A program made the position numbers and the translations under genes. This document shows positions 7,432 to 15,463 of a DNA stretch of 64,000 nucleotides, piece by piece. The notes under the pieces are model-generated. The model saw only the letters and a program-made list of their open reading frames with translations. It was not told where the DNA came from and did no database searches. Where the stretch lies: positions 806,001 through 870,000 of the forward strand of contig NZ_JADG01000003.1 in the NCBI RefSeq assembly GCF_000518265.1, given 5' to 3'. Source of the DNA: Actinomadura oligospora ATCC 43269. Lineage in GTDB: Bacteria; Actinomycetota; Actinomycetes; Streptosporangiales; Streptosporangiaceae. How positions within the stretch are numbered: the first letter of the stretch is position 1; each line of letters starts with the position of its first letter.

Positions 7432-7917
7432 GTGATTCTGAATGTCGATGCCCTGCGGCGTCGTCCGGGGGTCCGCCCGGTGACGACGGGGCGGGAGATT
7501 CCGCATGACCAGCTGGACCAGTTCTCGCCGCCGGAGGTGAGGTCGGCGCTGGTGCGTGAGGCGGAGGCCCTGCCGGGGGTGTTCACCGGGCCGAGCCAGG
7601 TGTCGGAGCCGTCGTCGCTGGCGCTGCGGTTGCGGCGTCCGGCGGGGCCGTGGGAGGCGTTCCTGCATCCGAGCCGGGACGAGTTCGGGCACGTCCACCG
7701 GGCGGGGTTCATGCACCTGACGGTGCCGCTGCCGCTGGTGGCGCCGCTGGTGGAGGCGGGATGGGCCGAGCCCCATCCGATCAGCCTGCGGCCGGAGTGG
7801 CCCGACACGATCGTGATGCTGTACGCGCCGCGTGACGAGGACGAGCTGGCGGTCGCGGTGGCGGTTCTTCGGGCGTCCTTCGAGCAGGCGTCCGGTGTTT
7901 CTGGTGAGAAGGAGTGA
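7432..7917 (+). CDS. Luciferase-like DUF5519 family protein
   Basis: A protein of about 161 residues with the DUF5519/luciferase-like pattern: LPGVFTGPSQVSEPSSLALR (an early helix and strand), FLHPSRDEFGHVH, FMHLTVPLPLVAPLVEAGWA and the closing EPHPISLRPEWPDTIVMLYA. It is named only from resemblance to a domain of dinoflagellate luciferase; no bioluminescence is implied. GTG at 7432 is taken as the start, with an in-frame GTG at 7420 as alternative. It is the first gene of an operon whose next gene starts at its stop codon, probably under HxlR control. Confidence 0.75.
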   Translation: MILNVDALRRRPGVRPVTTGREIPHDQLDQFSPPEVRSALVREAEALPGVFTGPSQVSEPSSLALRLRRPAGPWEAFLHPSRDEFGHVHRAGFMHLTVPLPLVAPLVEAGWAEPHPISLRPEWPDTIVMLYAPRDEDELAVAVAVLRASFEQASGVSGEKE

Positions 7918-7925
7918 ATGACGTG

Positions 7926-8858
7926 ATGCGTGCGGTGGCTTTCGGTGGTTTCGACGAGGCTCCGGTGCTGACGGAGCTGGCGGTTCCGGAGCCGGCGGCC
8001 GGTGAGGTGCTGGTCCGCGTGGCCGCCTCGTCGGTGAACGGGTTCGACCTCGGGTCGGTCGGCGGGTTCCTGAAGGGGGTGTACGAGTACGAGTTCCCGG
8101 TGGTGGTCGGCAAGGACTTCGCCGGGACGGTCGCCGCCGTGGGCGAGGGCGTGTCGGAGTACGCGGTCGGGGACGCGGTGTTCGGCGTGGTGATGCGTCC
8201 GACGCTGGGGCAGGGCGGTTTCGCCGAGTACGTCGCGGTGCCCGCGGCCTACGGTGTGGCGCGGATTCCGGACGGACTGGACGAGGTCCGCGCGGGCGTG
8301 CTGGGCCTGGCGGGGACGGCCGCGTTGAACTCGGTGGACGCGGTGGCGCCGGGCGCGGGGGAGACCGTGCTGGTGTCGGGTGCGACCGGTGGCGTGGGGG
8401 CGTTCGCGGTGCAGTTCGCGGCGTCGCGGGGCGCGCGGGTGATCGCGACGGCCGAGCCGGGCGCCGAGGCGGCGTTCGTGACGGCGCTGGGCGCGGCGCA
8501 CGTGGTGGATCGCGGGGGCCTGGTGGAGCGGGTGCGGGAGCTGGTCCCGGGTGGGGTGGACGCGGCGGTGCACCTGGCCGGTGACGGTGCGGAGGTGTCG
8601 GGGCTGGTCGCCGATGGTGGACGGTTCGCCTCCACCGTGCACTTCGTCCCCGAGGACGCCGAGGCGCGTGGCCTGAACACGGCGGTGATCATGTCGGACC
8701 CGAGCCCGGAGACGCTCGCGCGGCTGGCGGGTGACGTGGTCGAGGGCCGTCTGCGGGTGCCGATCGCGCGGCGCTACGCGCTGTCGGAGGCCGCTGGGGC
8801 GATCGGTGACTTCACGGGCGGGACGCTCGGGAAGTTCGCCGTCTCGGTCGCGGTGTGA
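7926..8858 (+). CDS. Zinc-independent medium-chain dehydrogenase (quinone-oxidoreductase type)
   Basis: About 310 residues of the MDR superfamily: an N-terminal GroES-like domain (GEVLVRVAASSVNGFDLGSV, GKDFAGTVAAVG) and a Rossmann domain with VLVSGATGGVGAFAVQFAA for NADP binding. The zinc ligands of true alcohol dehydrogenases are absent, so quinone or enone reduction is likelier. GAAGGAG precedes a choice of starts (GTG 7914, GTG 7923, ATG 7926); the ATG begins MRAVAFGGF, as is usual for the family. It is translationally coupled to the DUF5519 gene and followed by DoxX, a common HxlR-controlled set for detoxifying reactive carbonyls. Confidence 0.9.
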   Translation: MRAVAFGGFDEAPVLTELAVPEPAAGEVLVRVAASSVNGFDLGSVGGFLKGVYEYEFPVVVGKDFAGTVAAVGEGVSEYAVGDAVFGVVMRPTLGQGGFAEYVAVPAAYGVARIPDGLDEVRAGVLGLAGTAALNSVDAVAPGAGETVLVSGATGGVGAFAVQFAASRGARVIATAEPGAEAAFVTALGAAHVVDRGGLVERVRELVPGGVDAAVHLAGDGAEVSGLVADGGRFASTVHFVPEDAEARGLNTAVIMSDPSPETLARLAGDVVEGRLRVPIARRYALSEAAGAIGDFTGGTLGKFAVSVAV

Positions 8859-8871
8859 CCGGGGGTTCGTG

Positions 8872-9222
8872 ATGTTCGTCGCTTATATCGTCGCGGCCGT
8901 CGTGATGGCGGTGGTGCTGGCCGGGTCGGGGCGGGCGAAGCTCGTCAAGGATCCGAAGATCACCGCGGGGTTGACCGCGGTGGGTGTTCCGGAGGGGTGG
9001 TTCCCGCGGCTGGCGGCGCTGGAGATCGCCGGGGCGCTGGGGTTGCTCGCGGGGATCGGGTTCCGGCCGCTGGGCGTCGCCGCGGGGGCCGGTGTGGTGC
9101 TGTACTTCGCGGGTGCCGTGGTGACGCATCTGCGGGCCCGTGACGTCAAGGGCGCGCCGGTCCCGGGTGTTCTGCTGCTGGTGGCCGTCGCTCCGGTGGC
9201 GCTGGGGCTGGCCACGCTCTGA
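8872..9222 (+). CDS. DoxX-like membrane protein
   Basis: A 116-residue protein with four hydrophobic helices (AYIVAAVVMAVVLAGSG, the IAGALGLLAGIGF hairpin, VAAGAGVVLYFAGAVV, VLLLVAVAPVALGLATL) and the DoxX-like GSGRAKL and FPRLAALEIAGA motifs. DoxX-like proteins are small integral membrane proteins linked to redox or thiol stress. It is the third gene of the HxlR-linked operon, 13 bp after the dehydrogenase, and is closed by a clear terminator. Confidence 0.85.
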   Translation: MFVAYIVAAVVMAVVLAGSGRAKLVKDPKITAGLTAVGVPEGWFPRLAALEIAGALGLLAGIGFRPLGVAAGAGVVLYFAGAVVTHLRARDVKGAPVPGVLLLVAVAPVALGLATL

Positions 9223-9238
9223 CCACAGGTGCCGAAGG

Positions 9239-9294
9239 GGCGCCGGATCTTCGCGGGCTCGGGTTCTCCGGGCCGTGAGGATCCGGCGCCTTTT
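9239..9294. terminator. Bidirectional Rho-independent terminator
   Basis: GGCGCCGGATC (9239-9249) pairs perfectly with GATCCGGCGCC (9280-9290), followed by TTTT. It separates the plus-strand DoxX operon from the convergent minus-strand SpoU methyltransferase and probably serves both. Confidence 0.8.
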
Positions 9295-9298
9295 GTTG

Positions 9299-10117
9299 TC
9301 AGCGGCGGTTGCGTTGGCGGGTCGCCTCGTAGAGGGCGACGGTGGCGGCGTTGGCCGCGTTGAGGGAGCTGGCGGCGCCGCCGATGGGGATGCGGGCCAT
9401 GATGTCGCAGCCGTCACGCCATCCGGCGCTGAGGCCGTTGGTCTCGTTCCCGATCACCAGGAGGGTGGGGCGGGTGAGGTCGACGTCGGCGATGTCGCGG
9501 TCGCCGTTCTCGTCGGTTCCGACGATCTGGACGGGGTTCCCGGTGGCGTGGAGTTCGCCGGTCCAGTCCAGGACCTCGCGGTGGGAGCGGACGCGGACGA
9601 CGGGCAGCGCGAGCAGCGAGCCGGTGGACGCGCGGACGGCCTTGGGGTCGTAGGGGTCGGCGGCGTGGCCGGTGACGATGAGTCCGGCGCCGCCGAACGC
9701 GTCGAGGGACCGGATCAGGGTGCCGATGTTGCCGGGTCCGGTGGGCCGGTCGAACACGGCGCCGAGGAAGCCGGGGGTGACGGGGATGCGGGAGAGGTCG
9801 TCGGCGGGGAGTTCGACGACGGCGACGAGCTCGGGGGTCTGCTGTTCCTTGCCGCTGAGCTGGAGCAGCAGGTCGGGGGACATCGCGACGCGTCCGCCGC
9901 CGGCCTCGCGCAGGATGTCCTCGGCCCAGCGTGACAGGGGCCGGTCGGCGTCGTAGATGACCGCGCGGACGGGCCAGCCGTGTTCGACGGCCAGGCCGAT
10001 GGGGCGGACGCCCTGCAGGAGGAACTCTCCGGCGCGCTGGCGCTTGTTCTGGTTCCGCAGCAGCGCCTCCCACTGCTGGAAACGCGCGTTGGGACGCGTG
10101 ATCCGCACAACGCTCAT
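9299..10117 (-). CDS. SpoU/TrmH-family RNA 2'-O-methyltransferase
   Basis: 272 residues. An N-terminal substrate-binding region (QNKRQRAGEFLLQGVRPIGL) precedes a C-terminal SPOUT knot domain with the three diagnostic motifs: GPGNIGTLIRSLDAFG (motif 1), LLVIGNETNGLS (motif 2) and IPIGGAASSLNAANAATVAL (motif 3). It would methylate a ribose 2'-OH in rRNA or tRNA using SAM. The start MSVVRITRPNARFQQWEALL follows family alignment; 32 further codons upstream are open but unlike the family. Confidence 0.9.
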   Translation of the reverse strand: MSVVRITRPNARFQQWEALLRNQNKRQRAGEFLLQGVRPIGLAVEHGWPVRAVIYDADRPLSRWAEDILREAGGGRVAMSPDLLLQLSGKEQQTPELVAVVELPADDLSRIPVTPGFLGAVFDRPTGPGNIGTLIRSLDAFGGAGLIVTGHAADPYDPKAVRASTGSLLALPVVRVRSHREVLDWTGELHATGNPVQIVGTDENGDRDIADVDLTRPTLLVIGNETNGLSAGWRDGCDIMARIPIGGAASSLNAANAATVALYEATRQRNRR

Positions 10118-10281
10118 GGCCGGCCCCCCGGGTCTTGTCGCACCGCACATCGTCGAGCGCGCCAGTCTCCCACAGGTGATCTTCGTCTGTGCGTGGTGCG
10201 GCGGGCGCGGCACACTGACCTGCCATGCCGCCTCCGCGCCGCCTCTGTGCCGGTGCCGCGCCGGTGCCGGTCGGTGATCGT

Positions 10282-10307
10282 GGTCACAGGGTGTTATGGG
10301 GGACGTC
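10282..10307 (+). promoter_or_regulatory. Candidate ECF41 promoter
   Basis: GGTCACA (10282-10288) and CGTC (10304-10307) are 15 bp apart, close to the TGTCACA / CGTC signature reported for ECF41 sigma factors with about 16 bp spacing. The element lies 68 bp upstream of the ECF41-type gene itself, so the factor may transcribe its own gene. Confidence 0.5.
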
Positions 10308-10374
10308 CGGGCGGTGTCTTGTTACCGAATCCCCGGGCGGGGGCGCACGGATCAGGATGGACGAGGACGGCGAC

Positions 10375-11412
10375 ATGAGCGAGCAGCGAAACGGCGAGCG
10401 GAACGGCGGCGGACCGGTCTTCGGCGCGGTGGACGGCCAGGTCGAGGAGGCCGCGGCGGGCGCGCCCACGGAGCCGGACGCGGAGGGCGACGTGGCCGGC
10501 GACGTCGGCGACGCGGAGGTGGATGTGGACGCGGCGACCGGCGCGTTCGTCGCGCACCGGAACCTGCTGTTCACCGTGGCCTACGAGATGCTCGGCTCGG
10601 CCGCCGACGCCGAGGACGTCCTGCAGGAGACGTGGTTGCGGTGGGTGCGGACCGACCTGGAGCAGGTGCGGGACGCGCGGGCGTACCTGATCCGGATCAC
10701 CACGCGGCAGGCGCTGAACCGGCTGCGGACGATGACGCGCCGCAAGGAGTCCTATGTGGGGCCGTGGTTGCCCGAGCCGGTGCTGACCGCCCCGGACGTC
10801 GCGGAGGACGTGGAGCTGGCGGAGAGCATGTCGATGGCGTTGATGCTGGTGCTGGAGACGCTGGGGCCGACCGAGCGGGCGGTGTTCGTGCTGCACGAGG
10901 CGTTCGACGTCGGCTACGACGAGATCGCCGAGGCCGTCGGGAAGAGCCCGGCGGCGGTCCGGCAGATCGCCTACCGGGCGCGGCGGCACGTCGACGCGCG
11001 CCGTCCCCGGCGGACGGTCACCGCGGGGGAGACGCGGGCGGTGCTGGAGTCGTTCCAGCGGGCGCTGGAGACCGGGGACCTGCAGCGGCTCCTGGACGTC
11101 CTCGCGCCGGACATCGTGCTGGTCGGTGACGGCGGGGGTGTGAGGCACGCGGCACCTCGGCCGATCGCGGGCGCGGAGAAGGTCGGCCGGTACATCCTTG
11201 GGGGGATCGGCAGGTTCGGCGCCGGGGTGAGCGCGCATCACACCGTCGTGAACGGTAGTCCGGCGCTGGTGTTGCGGCTGGACGGGGTGATCGACGGGGT
11301 CCTGGCGGTCGCGGTCGGTGGTGAGGACGGGCGGATCACGGGTCTGTACTACGTCCGCAACCCGGCGAAGTTGACCCGGGTGGAGGCGGAGACGCCGTTC
11401 AGTCGCCACTGA
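10375..11412 (+). CDS. ECF41-type RNA polymerase sigma factor (SigJ-like)
   Basis: 345 residues. A 55-residue acidic, Ala/Gly-rich N-terminal tail precedes sigma region 2 (AFVAHRNLLFTVAYEMLGSA, DVLQETWLRW), region 4 (LGPTERAVFVLHEAFDVGYD, AVRQIAYRARRHVDAR) and a SnoaL/NTF2-like C-terminal domain. The C-terminal domain carries GDGGG and ends YYVRNPAKL, the two motifs that define ECF41, where the fused domain replaces a separate anti-sigma factor. ATG 10375 is chosen; an in-frame ATG at 10357 is possible. An ECF41-like promoter lies upstream. The usual carboxymuconolactone-decarboxylase or oxidoreductase target is not adjacent. Confidence 0.9.
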   Translation: MSEQRNGERNGGGPVFGAVDGQVEEAAAGAPTEPDAEGDVAGDVGDAEVDVDAATGAFVAHRNLLFTVAYEMLGSAADAEDVLQETWLRWVRTDLEQVRDARAYLIRITTRQALNRLRTMTRRKESYVGPWLPEPVLTAPDVAEDVELAESMSMALMLVLETLGPTERAVFVLHEAFDVGYDEIAEAVGKSPAAVRQIAYRARRHVDARRPRRTVTAGETRAVLESFQRALETGDLQRLLDVLAPDIVLVGDGGGVRHAAPRPIAGAEKVGRYILGGIGRFGAGVSAHHTVVNGSPALVLRLDGVIDGVLAVAVGGEDGRITGLYYVRNPAKLTRVEAETPFSRH

Positions 11413-11430
11413 CATCCCCGACACCCCACT

Positions 11431-11466
11431 GTATTCCTTGACAGGAATATTCTTCTAAGGGAATAC
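11431..11466. promoter_or_regulatory. Candidate ArsR-family operator
   Basis: GTATTCC at 11431-11437 is answered by GGAATA at 11444-11449 and again by GGGAATAC at 11459-11466, giving nested inverted repeats over a possible TTGACA -35 box. The last arm ends 8 bp before the ATG of the ArsR-SRPBCC gene. The AT-rich palindromic character fits an ArsR dimer site and autoregulation. Confidence 0.55.
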
Positions 11467-11474
11467 TCGGGGGC

Positions 11475-12395
11475 ATGGACGCACTTGTCTCCGCACTGGC
11501 CGATCCGGCCCGCTGGCGCCTGGTGGCGCTGCTGGCCGAGCGGCCCCGCCCCGTCGGCGTCCTCGCCCGTCTCGCCGGCGCGCGGCAGCCGCAGACGTCC
11601 AAGCATCTGCAGACGCTCGAGCGCGCCGGGATCGTCACCTCCCTGCGCGTCGGGCAGCGCCGCGTGTACGCGCTGAGTCCCGGCCCGCTGCGGGACCTGG
11701 CGGCCGAACTCACCCGCCTCGCCGACACCGCCGAACGCGACGGCGGGTTCGGCGCGGCCCTGGACCACCACGGCCGCGCCGTCGCCGAACGCCTCGCCGC
11801 CGCCCAGAACCCCGGGTGGGCCGACGGCCGCACCTTCCACTTCCACCGCACCCTGGCCGGCGCCGTCGACCGTGTCTGGCGGCACCTCACCGACCCGGCG
11901 CTGCTCGCCCGCTGGTGGACGCCCGACGGGCTGCGGATGTCGGAGCTGGTGTTCGAGGCGCGGCCGGGCGGGCGGATCGTCCAGGAGTACCGCGACGCCG
12001 AGGACGTCGACGGCTCCGACACCCCCCTCGGACGCGCCGACGGCACCGTCGAGGACGTCCGCCCCGGTGAGCGTCTGGTGTTCCGGACCGTCCCGCGGCT
12101 CCCCGACGGCGGCCCCGCCTTCACCTCCCACCTCGAACTGCTCCTCCACCCCGCCGCCCCCGGCCCGGGCGGCGGCGCGCCCCGCACCGAGCTCGACGTG
12201 CACTACCGGATCACCGACAGCACCGTCGACGCCGCCGACTTCATCGCCGGAATCGAGATCGGCTTCGGGCAGAGCCTCGACCGCCTCGCCGCGACCCTCG
12301 CCACACCCCACGACAGCGAAAACAGCAACAGCGACACCGACAGCAACAGCGACACCGACAGCAGCATCGACATCGTGAACAGGAGCGCATCATGA
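11475..12395 (+). CDS. ArsR-type HTH fused to SRPBCC (AHSA1) domain
   Basis: 306 residues. Residues 1-95 are an ArsR winged helix (ALADPARWRLVALLAERPRP, QTSKHLQTLERAGIVTSLRV). Residues about 115-285 are an SRPBCC/AHSA1 hydrophobic-pocket domain (HFHRTLAGAVDRVWRHLTDP, LARWWTPDGL, GRADGTVEDVRPGERLVF). Such regulators and AHSA1 proteins are usually separate genes in one operon; here they are fused, so the pocket may act as the ligand sensor for the HTH. No metal-binding Cys are seen in the HTH. The last 25 residues are a Ser/Asn/Asp/Thr repeat. It overlaps the following reductase gene by 4 bp. Confidence 0.88.
   Translation: MDALVSALADPARWRLVALLAERPRPVGVLARLAGARQPQTSKHLQTLERAGIVTSLRVGQRRVYALSPGPLRDLAAELTRLADTAERDGGFGAALDHHGRAVAERLAAAQNPGWADGRTFHFHRTLAGAVDRVWRHLTDPALLARWWTPDGLRMSELVFEARPGGRIVQEYRDAEDVDGSDTPLGRADGTVEDVRPGERLVFRTVPRLPDGGPAFTSHLELLLHPAAPGPGGGAPRTELDVHYRITDSTVDAADFIAGIEIGFGQSLDRLAATLATPHDSENSNSDTDSNSDTDSSIDIVNRSAS
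12327..12362 (+). repeat. Two exact 18-bp tandem repeats in a coding tail
   Basis: AACAGCGACACCGACAGC occurs at 12327-12344 and again at 12345-12362, in frame, encoding NSDTDS twice at the C-terminus of the ArsR-SRPBCC protein. An additional AACAGC precedes it. It is a slippage-type expansion that should vary in copy number between strains. Confidence 0.8.
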
Positions 12396-12991
12396 CCACT
12401 TCGACCGGACGCCGCGTGACCGCGAACCTCGGCCTCAGCCTGGACGGCCGCTACCACGGCGCGGGCGGGTCCCTGGACCTTTCCGCGATCGTCCCGTACG
12501 CCACCACCGACACCTCGCGCGACCACCTGGTCCGCCTCACCGAGAACGCCACCACGGCCGTCCTCGGCCGGTCCAGCGCCGAGGGGTTCCTGCAGTACTG
12601 GCCGCCGCTGGCGTCCGACGAGGACGCCGACCCGCGCGACCGCGCCTACGCCAAGTGGCTCGTGGACGTCGACAAGGTCGTGTTCTCCCGCACCCTCACC
12701 GAGGCGCCCTGGGAGCGGGCCCGCGTGGTGAACGCGCCGGCCGCCGACGTCATCACCGAGCTGAAGGCCGAGGGTGACGGCGACATCCTGGTCAACAGCA
12801 GCCCCAGCATCATCAAGCCGCTGCTCGCGGCGGACCTGGTCGACCGCCTCTACCTGATGGTGGTCCCGGAGATCATGGGGGAGGGTCGGCGGCTGTTCGA
12901 GGACGGCCTGCCCGCGACCCGGTGGACCCTGGCCCGTCAGGACACCGGCGAACGCGGCGAGATGACCCTGGTCTATGACCGCGCCCGCTGA
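12392..12991 (+). CDS. Dihydrofolate-reductase-like (RibD C-terminal domain) protein
   Basis: 199 residues of the RibD-C/DHFR-like family: VTANLGLSLDGRYHG at the N-terminus, AVLGRSSAEGFLQYW, KVVFSRTLTEAPWE, DILVNSSPSIIKPLLAADLV and LYLMVVPEIMGEGRRLFED. These proteins bind NADPH and reduce undefined substrates; they are not the housekeeping folA. Its ATGA overlap with the ArsR-SRPBCC gene means coupled translation and shared control. Confidence 0.87.
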   Translation: MTTSTGRRVTANLGLSLDGRYHGAGGSLDLSAIVPYATTDTSRDHLVRLTENATTAVLGRSSAEGFLQYWPPLASDEDADPRDRAYAKWLVDVDKVVFSRTLTEAPWERARVVNAPAADVITELKAEGDGDILVNSSPSIIKPLLAADLVDRLYLMVVPEIMGEGRRLFEDGLPATRWTLARQDTGERGEMTLVYDRAR

Positions 12992-13028
12992 CCCGCGCGC
13001 GGCACGCCGCGACGCGCGCCGCTCGTCA

Positions 13029-13060
13029 TGAGGCCCCGAGGCATCCCGCCCGGGGCCTCA
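13029..13060. terminator. Hairpin terminator between convergent genes
   Basis: TGAGGCCCCG (13029-13038) pairs perfectly with CGGGGCCTCA (13051-13060). The T-tract is poor (CCCTTGT). It lies between the reductase (plus) and the nitroreductase-like gene (minus). Confidence 0.65.
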
Positions 13061-13099
13061 CCCTTGTCCCGGCGGGCTCTTTGAGGCCGTCAGGCGCTG

Positions 13100-13543
13100 C
13101 TACGCGGACGGGGCCAGCACGAAGACGGGGATCACACGGTCGGTCATCTCCTGGTATTCCGCGTACGTCGGAAACGCGGCGACGGCGCGCTTCCACCACT
13201 CGGCCCTCTCGTCCCCGGTGACCTCACGGGCCGTCATGTCCTGGCACACGGCGCCGTCCCGGAGTTCCACGCGCGGGTCGGACCGGAGGTTGAAGTACCA
13301 GTCCGGATGGCTCGGGAAGCCGCCCTTGGACGCCACGGCCGCGTACTGCCCCTCGTGCTCCACGCGCATCAGCGGGATCTTTCGGAGCCTGCCGCTCCGC
13401 GCGCCGCGCATCGTGAGGATGACGACGGGCAGGCCGGTGTCCCACAGCGTCGTCCCCCGCGTGCCGCCGGAACTTTCGTACAGCTCGACCTGTTCGCGTA
13501 TCCACTGGGCCGGACTCGGCCCGTACTCGCCCTCGAGAGGCAT
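13100..13543 (-). CDS. Deazaflavin (F420)-dependent nitroreductase family protein
   Basis: 147 residues of the DDN/Rv3547-like split beta-barrel family: [56 protein letters not shown] and [19 protein letters not shown]. Members bind F420 and reduce quinones or nitro compounds; F420 is standard in actinomycetes. The start [11 protein letters not shown] follows a GGGGTGG ribosome site. The frame extends upstream without family signal. It stands alone between a terminator and a divergent EF-hand gene. Confidence 0.88.
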   Translation of the reverse strand: MPLEGEYGPSPAQWIREQVELYESSGGTRGTTLWDTGLPVVILTMRGARSGRLRKIPLMRVEHEGQYAAVASKGGFPSHPDWYFNLRSDPRVELRDGAVCQDMTAREVTGDERAEWWKRAVAAFPTYAEYQEMTDRVIPVFVLAPSA

Positions 13544-13731
13544 GGTGGCCACCCCGTCGTCGCCCGCCGGATCGTGCTGCGCAGTGCAACCGTCCCGTGT
13601 CCGCAGGCAGCCCATCCTAGGCGTGAAGCGGTGAGGCGGGACTGGGGAGCGGATCCGGTGGGGGTGGGGGCGGCGGGTGGTGCTACGGTCGCTTGCCGAC
13701 CTGGTGACACCTGAACCGAAGGGGAGGGCCG

Positions 13732-13950
13732 ATGGCCGATCCGGAGCAGTACCGCGCGACGTTCGAGCTGGTGGACGTCGACGGCGACGGGCAGATCTCG
13801 CCCGCCGAGCTGAAGAGCCTCATGCGCGCGCTCGGGCAGGACATCTCCGAGACGCGCGCGGTCGAGGTGGTCGTGCAGGCCGACGGGGACCGCGACGGCC
13901 GGATCTCCCTGCCGGAGTTCGCCGCCCTCATGGAGACCTTCACCGCCTGA
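13732..13950 (+). CDS. Two-EF-hand calcium-binding protein
   Basis: 72 residues with two canonical EF-hand loops: [12 protein letters not shown] (residues about 14-25) and [12 protein letters not shown] (about 51-62), each with acidic residues at positions 1, 3 and 5 and Glu at 12. The helices flanking them ([30 protein letters not shown]) complete a calmodulin-like pair. A GAAGGGGAGGG ribosome site precedes the ATG. It is cytoplasmic, as in the actinomycete calerythrin-type proteins, and presumably a calcium buffer or sensor. The target is unknown. Confidence 0.9.
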   Translation: MADPEQYRATFELVDVDGDGQISPAELKSLMRALGQDISETRAVEVVVQADGDRDGRISLPEFAALMETFTA

Positions 13951-13987
13951 ACCCGGCCCCCCGGTTCATCGAGCCCGTGGGGGGAGG

Positions 13988-14602
13988 TCAGGTGGTGGGG
14001 GCGGACCATTCGCGGCGGCGGGCCTCGGCGAGCGCCACGGCCGTCGCGACCGCCACGTTCAGCGACCCGACCCGTCCGATCTGGGGGATGTAGGCGACCG
14101 CGTCGGCGGCGGCGAGCAGGGCGGGGGAGCAGCCGTGGTCCTCGCCGCCGACCGCCAGGCACACGTCCCCGTCCAGCGGCGCCTCGTGCAGCGGGACGGC
14201 GTCGCCGGTCAGCTCCACCGCGACCAGCCGCATGCCGTTCGCGCGGACCGCCGCGGCGGCCTCGGCCGCCGTCCCCGCGTGGTCCCACGGCACCAGCCGC
14301 TCGGTGCCCAGCGCCGTCTTGGCGACGTTGCGGTGGTCGGGGTCGATCGCGTTCCCCGCCAGCCACAGGTGCTCCACGCCGAACACCGCCGCGCTGCGGA
14401 TGATCGAGCCCATGTTGAACGGCTGCGTCACCGACTCCACCAGCAGCCCCAGCCGCCCGTCGGTGCGGCGGCGCCAGTCCCGGTTCAGGCGCTTGACGTC
14501 GGTGGGCCGCAGCTGCCGGCGCGCGGACTGGCCGCTGTCGCGGGCCCCGCCCCGGGCCCCGTCGCGGGAGGCGGAACCGGCGGTGTCGCGTGCGGTGCTC
14601 AT
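13988..14602 (-). CDS. TrmH/SpoU-family RNA 2'-O-methyltransferase
   Basis: 204 residues: a 30-residue Arg/Gly/Ser-rich tail, then TDVKRLNRDWRRRT and the SPOUT domain with QPFNMGSIIRSAAVFGVEHL (motif 1), VCLAVGGEDHGCS (motif 2) and IPQIGRVGSLNVAVATAVAL (motif 3). This pattern is closest to tRNA (guanosine-2'-O)-methyltransferases such as TrmH. It is coupled to the methyltransferase gene upstream by a TGATG junction, so two RNA- or ribosome-directed methyltransferases form one operon. Confidence 0.9.
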   Translation of the reverse strand: MSTARDTAGSASRDGARGGARDSGQSARRQLRPTDVKRLNRDWRRRTDGRLGLLVESVTQPFNMGSIIRSAAVFGVEHLWLAGNAIDPDHRNVAKTALGTERLVPWDHAGTAAEAAAAVRANGMRLVAVELTGDAVPLHEAPLDGDVCLAVGGEDHGCSPALLAAADAVAYIPQIGRVGSLNVAVATAVALAEARRREWSAPTT

Positions 14603-15216
14603 CAGAGGTGACCTTCCTGCGGACGGGCCGCGACGTGCAGGACCCGGTAGGCGGAGCGTGAGGCGATGCGGCGGGTCGGGAACCCCTGCTGCTCCAGCCA
14701 GCGCTGCAGGGAGTCCGATCCGAGGTGCTTCTGCACGACCAGGTGCGCGGCCCCGTCCGGGGTGAGGCGCGGCAGCCAGGTCAGCAGCAGGTCGTGGAGG
14801 GCGGGCTTCCCGATCCGGATCGGCGGGTTGGACCACAGCGCGGAGAACCGCAGCTCCGGGTCGACCTCGCCCGGCAGGAGGAACCGGGCATTGCCCGTGT
14901 CCGTGGACGCGGCGTTGTCCCGCGCCAGCTCCAGCGCGCGTTCGTTGACGTCCACGCCGATCACGGTCGCGCCGGGGGCGCGTTTGGCCATCGTCAACGC
15001 GATCGGGCCGTAACCGCAGCCGACGTCCAGGAGGGTGCCGTGGGCGGGCGGCGGCGGGACGGTCTCCAGCAGGATCCGCGTGCCGGGGTCGAGCCGGTCG
15101 GGGGAGAACATGCCCGAGTCGGTCCGCAGCCGAAGGTGCAGGTCGGGCAGGACGAGATCGACCGACCGCGGACGCGACGGCGTTCCGGGCCTGGCCTCGA
15201 AATAGTGTTCCCCCAC
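14602..15216 (-). CDS. Class I SAM-dependent methyltransferase (RsmC-like)
   Basis: About 204 residues: EHYFEARPGTPSRPRSVDL, GMFSPDRLDPGTRILLETVP, the SAM site LLDVGCGYGPIALTMAKRAP, IGVDVNERALELARDNA and the catalytic FSALWSNPPIRIGK. The NPP tetrad places it with the MTS/RsmC group that methylates guanine in 16S rRNA. GTG 15216 is chosen as start because homology begins at VGEHYF; another GTG at 15264 is possible and no strong ribosome site decides. The downstream SpoU gene starts within its stop codon. Confidence 0.88.
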   Translation of the reverse strand: MGEHYFEARPGTPSRPRSVDLVLPDLHLRLRTDSGMFSPDRLDPGTRILLETVPPPPAHGTLLDVGCGYGPIALTMAKRAPGATVIGVDVNERALELARDNAASTDTGNARFLLPGEVDPELRFSALWSNPPIRIGKPALHDLLLTWLPRLTPDGAAHLVVQKHLGSDSLQRWLEQQGFPTRRIASRSAYRVLHVAARPQEGHL

Positions 15217-15463
15217 GTCGGGTGACCGTATCAGTGCCGCAGCAGCACTCGCGCCACCCCACACACCCCTGCACGGCCCTCGGCACGGCCGCGCGCAGCC
15301 CCTGCCCGGCCGCCCCTCCCCACCCTTGCGCGGACTGGTCGGACCCGGCTGGTCGTCCTGGGGGGAGCGGGGCGGGGTTCCGGCGTGCCGGGGGCCGTCC
15401 GGACGCGCGCGTGGGGAAGAGTGGGAACGTCAGGGGCCGGCGGGTGAGGTCGGAGGGGCGGGA

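Noticed and set aside
4956..8642. 1228-codon minus-strand frame
   Set aside because: It crosses four genes on both strands, is dominated by Arg, His and Pro, and has no recognisable domain.
12327..12362. CRISPR-like or mobile repeat
   Set aside because: Only two direct tandem units, in frame inside a coding tail, with no spacers.
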